In this document: one piece after another, positions 4,806 through 5,938 of the stretch
How the letters are laid out: each line of letters begins with the position of its first letter
Position numbering within the stretch: the first letter of the stretch is position 1
NCBI GenBank assembly: GCA_001311585.1
Contig: BBBN01000104.1
Location: forward strand, 1-5,938
Length of the DNA stretch: 5,938 nucleotides
Source: Thermus sp. JCM 17653
GTDB lineage: Bacteria; Deinococcota; Deinococci; Deinococcales; Thermaceae
Direction of reading: 5' to 3'
The notes under the pieces: model-generated
What the model saw: only the letters and a program-made list of their open reading frames with translations
Database searches by the model: none
Told to the model about the DNA's origin: nothing
Program-made: the position numbers and the translations under genes

Positions 4806-5938
4806 ATGGCCCAGGAGATCAAGGTAGGCGTCAGGGGCATGACCTGCGCCAGTTGCGTGGCCCGGGTGGAGCGGGCCATTGGCCGACTGCCCGGGGTCCT
4901 CTCCGTAAGCGTCAACCTGGCCACGGAGAAGGCCTTTGTGGAATACCTTCCGGACGCCGTGAGCCTACCCCGCCTGCACCAGGCCATCCGGGAAGCGGGG
5001 TACGAGCCTGTGGAGGTGGCCGAGGAGGAAGCTAAGCCCCTTCCCACCTACCGCAACGACCTTCTCCTCGCCGTCCCCTTCGCCCTCCTCACCCTGCTCC
5101 TCGCCATGGGGCCCATGCTCCTTTCCCTGACCCACCCCCCCGGCTTTCTCCAGGCCCTCGCCGCCCTCCCCGTCCTCTATGCGGTAGGCGCTTCTTCCGC
5201 CAGGCCCTAGCCGAGGCCCGCCACCTTTCCTTCGGCATGAGCACCCTGGTGGCCCTAGGGGCGGGAAGCGCCTACCTCTACTCCTTCCTGGTCCTCCTCT
5301 TCCCGGGGCTTTTCCCCGAGGAGGCCCGCCACCTCTACTTTGAGGCCGGGGCGGTGATCCTCACCCTCGTCCTCTTCGGCAAGCACCTGGAGGAAGGGGC
5401 CAAGGGCAAAGCTCGGAGGCTATCCGGAAGCTCCTCTCCTTGAGGCCCAAGACCGCCCGGGTGGTCCAGGACGGGGAGGAGAAGGAGATCTCCGCCTTGG
5501 CCCTGATCCCCGGGGACCTGGTGCGGGTGTTGCCGGGAGAACGCATCCCTGCGGACGGGGTGGTCCTGGAAGGGCAAAGCCACGTGGACGAGTCCATGCT
5601 CACCGGGGAGCCCATCCCCAAGGCCAAGGCCCCGGGGACGAGGTGGTGGGAGGCACGGTGAACGGGGAAGGGGCCCTTCTCGTGCGGGTGAGCCGGGTGG
5701 GCGAGGCCACCTTCCTCGCCCAGATAGCCCGGATGGTGGAGGAAGCCCAAGGCCACAAGCCCAAGGTCCAGGAGCTCGCCGACCGCATCGCGGGCGTCTT
5801 CGTGCCCGTGGTCCTGGGGATCGCCCTCCTCACCTTCTTCCTCTGGCTCTTCCTGGGCCCCGGCCTCGCCCACGCCTTCGTGGCCGCCCTCGCCGTGCTC
5901 CTCATCGCCTGCCCCTGCGCCATGGGCCTCGCCACCCC
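4806..5938 (+). CDS. copA: CopA, Cu(I)-exporting P1B-type ATPase (N-terminal part, three frameshifts, cut by window end)
   Basis: CopA is a membrane pump that exports Cu(I) using ATP. The window holds about 378 codons, roughly the first half. An N-terminal HMA domain has GMTCASC (Cys14, Cys17); hydrophobic segments follow from about residue 85 ([17 protein letters not shown]), then [35 protein letters not shown] and [16 protein letters not shown]. The actuator domain carries the TGE motif at 5602-5610 ([10 protein letters not shown]). The sixth membrane segment ends in the metal-site CPC at 5910-5918 ([12 protein letters not shown]). One base appears missing near 5189 (AVG to [16 protein letters not shown]), near 5412 (EEGAKGKA to [13 protein letters not shown]) and near 5637 (KAPG to [10 protein letters not shown]); homology resumes at once after each. 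The phosphorylation (DKTGT) and ATP-binding domains lie beyond the window. CPC with copZ-csoR context indicates Cu(I) rather than zinc/cadmium or potassium transport. Confidence 0.92.

Noticed and set aside
4806..5210. Programmed frameshifting in copA, as known for E. coli copA making a short chaperone
   Set aside because: The break near 5189 lies after the second membrane segment, not just after the HMA domain; I see no slippery heptamer there, a separate copZ gene exists, and two further breaks occur downstream. Sequence error fits better.
1..5938. tRNA or rRNA genes, CRISPR arrays, insertion sequences or prophage genes
   Set aside because: No cloverleaf-like sequence, spaced direct-repeat array, transposase motif or terminal inverted repeats were seen; nearly all DNA is explained by the genes listed.

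Overview
The window is a GC-rich stretch (codons mostly ending in G or C, gene-dense, short spacers) that reads as Thermus or a close relative. The copper repressor has the Cys-His-His ligand set known from Thermus thermophilus CsoR, and the copZ-csoR-copA order is the one known from that genus. The species is an inference.

Layout, all on the + strand. (1) Positions 3 to about 300 or 361 hold the C-terminal end of an unidentified helical protein. (2) Positions about 286-388 hold a promoter-like region and a perfect 10-bp inverted repeat upstream of the suf genes. (3) Positions 389-4195 are a suf operon: sufC, sufB, sufD and a small Rieske-type [2Fe-2S] ferredoxin gene, overlapping or closely spaced except for a 60-bp sufB-sufD gap. 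SufC is the ATPase of the SufBC2D Fe-S assembly scaffold, SufB carries the cluster-building cysteine and SufD is its partner. No cysteine desulfurase (SufS) or sulfur carrier (SufU/SufE) is present here. (4) Positions 4196-4313 are a 118-bp intergenic region with a strong GC hairpin (probable terminator), a promoter and a CsoR-type operator. (5) Positions 4314-5938 are a copper-export operon: copZ (Cu(I) chaperone), csoR (Cu(I)-sensing repressor) and the first part of copA (Cu(I) P1B-ATPase), cut by the window end just after the CPC metal-site motif.

Four of the eight genes are conceptually intact only if single-base indels are corrected: sufC (1), sufB (2), sufD (2) and copA (3). The upstream fragment needs one more. 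Eight of the nine are best explained by one missing base, mostly in short G/C runs, and protein homology resumes at once in the next frame. This looks like a sequence-quality artefact rather than gene decay, so I annotate full-length genes across the breaks.

No wholly new system is evident. The most interesting points are the undescribed inverted repeat in the suf leader, the three half-site layout of the cop control region, and the adjacency of Fe-S assembly to copper export. Copper is known to damage Fe-S assembly, so the adjacency makes functional sense, but a shared function is inference.
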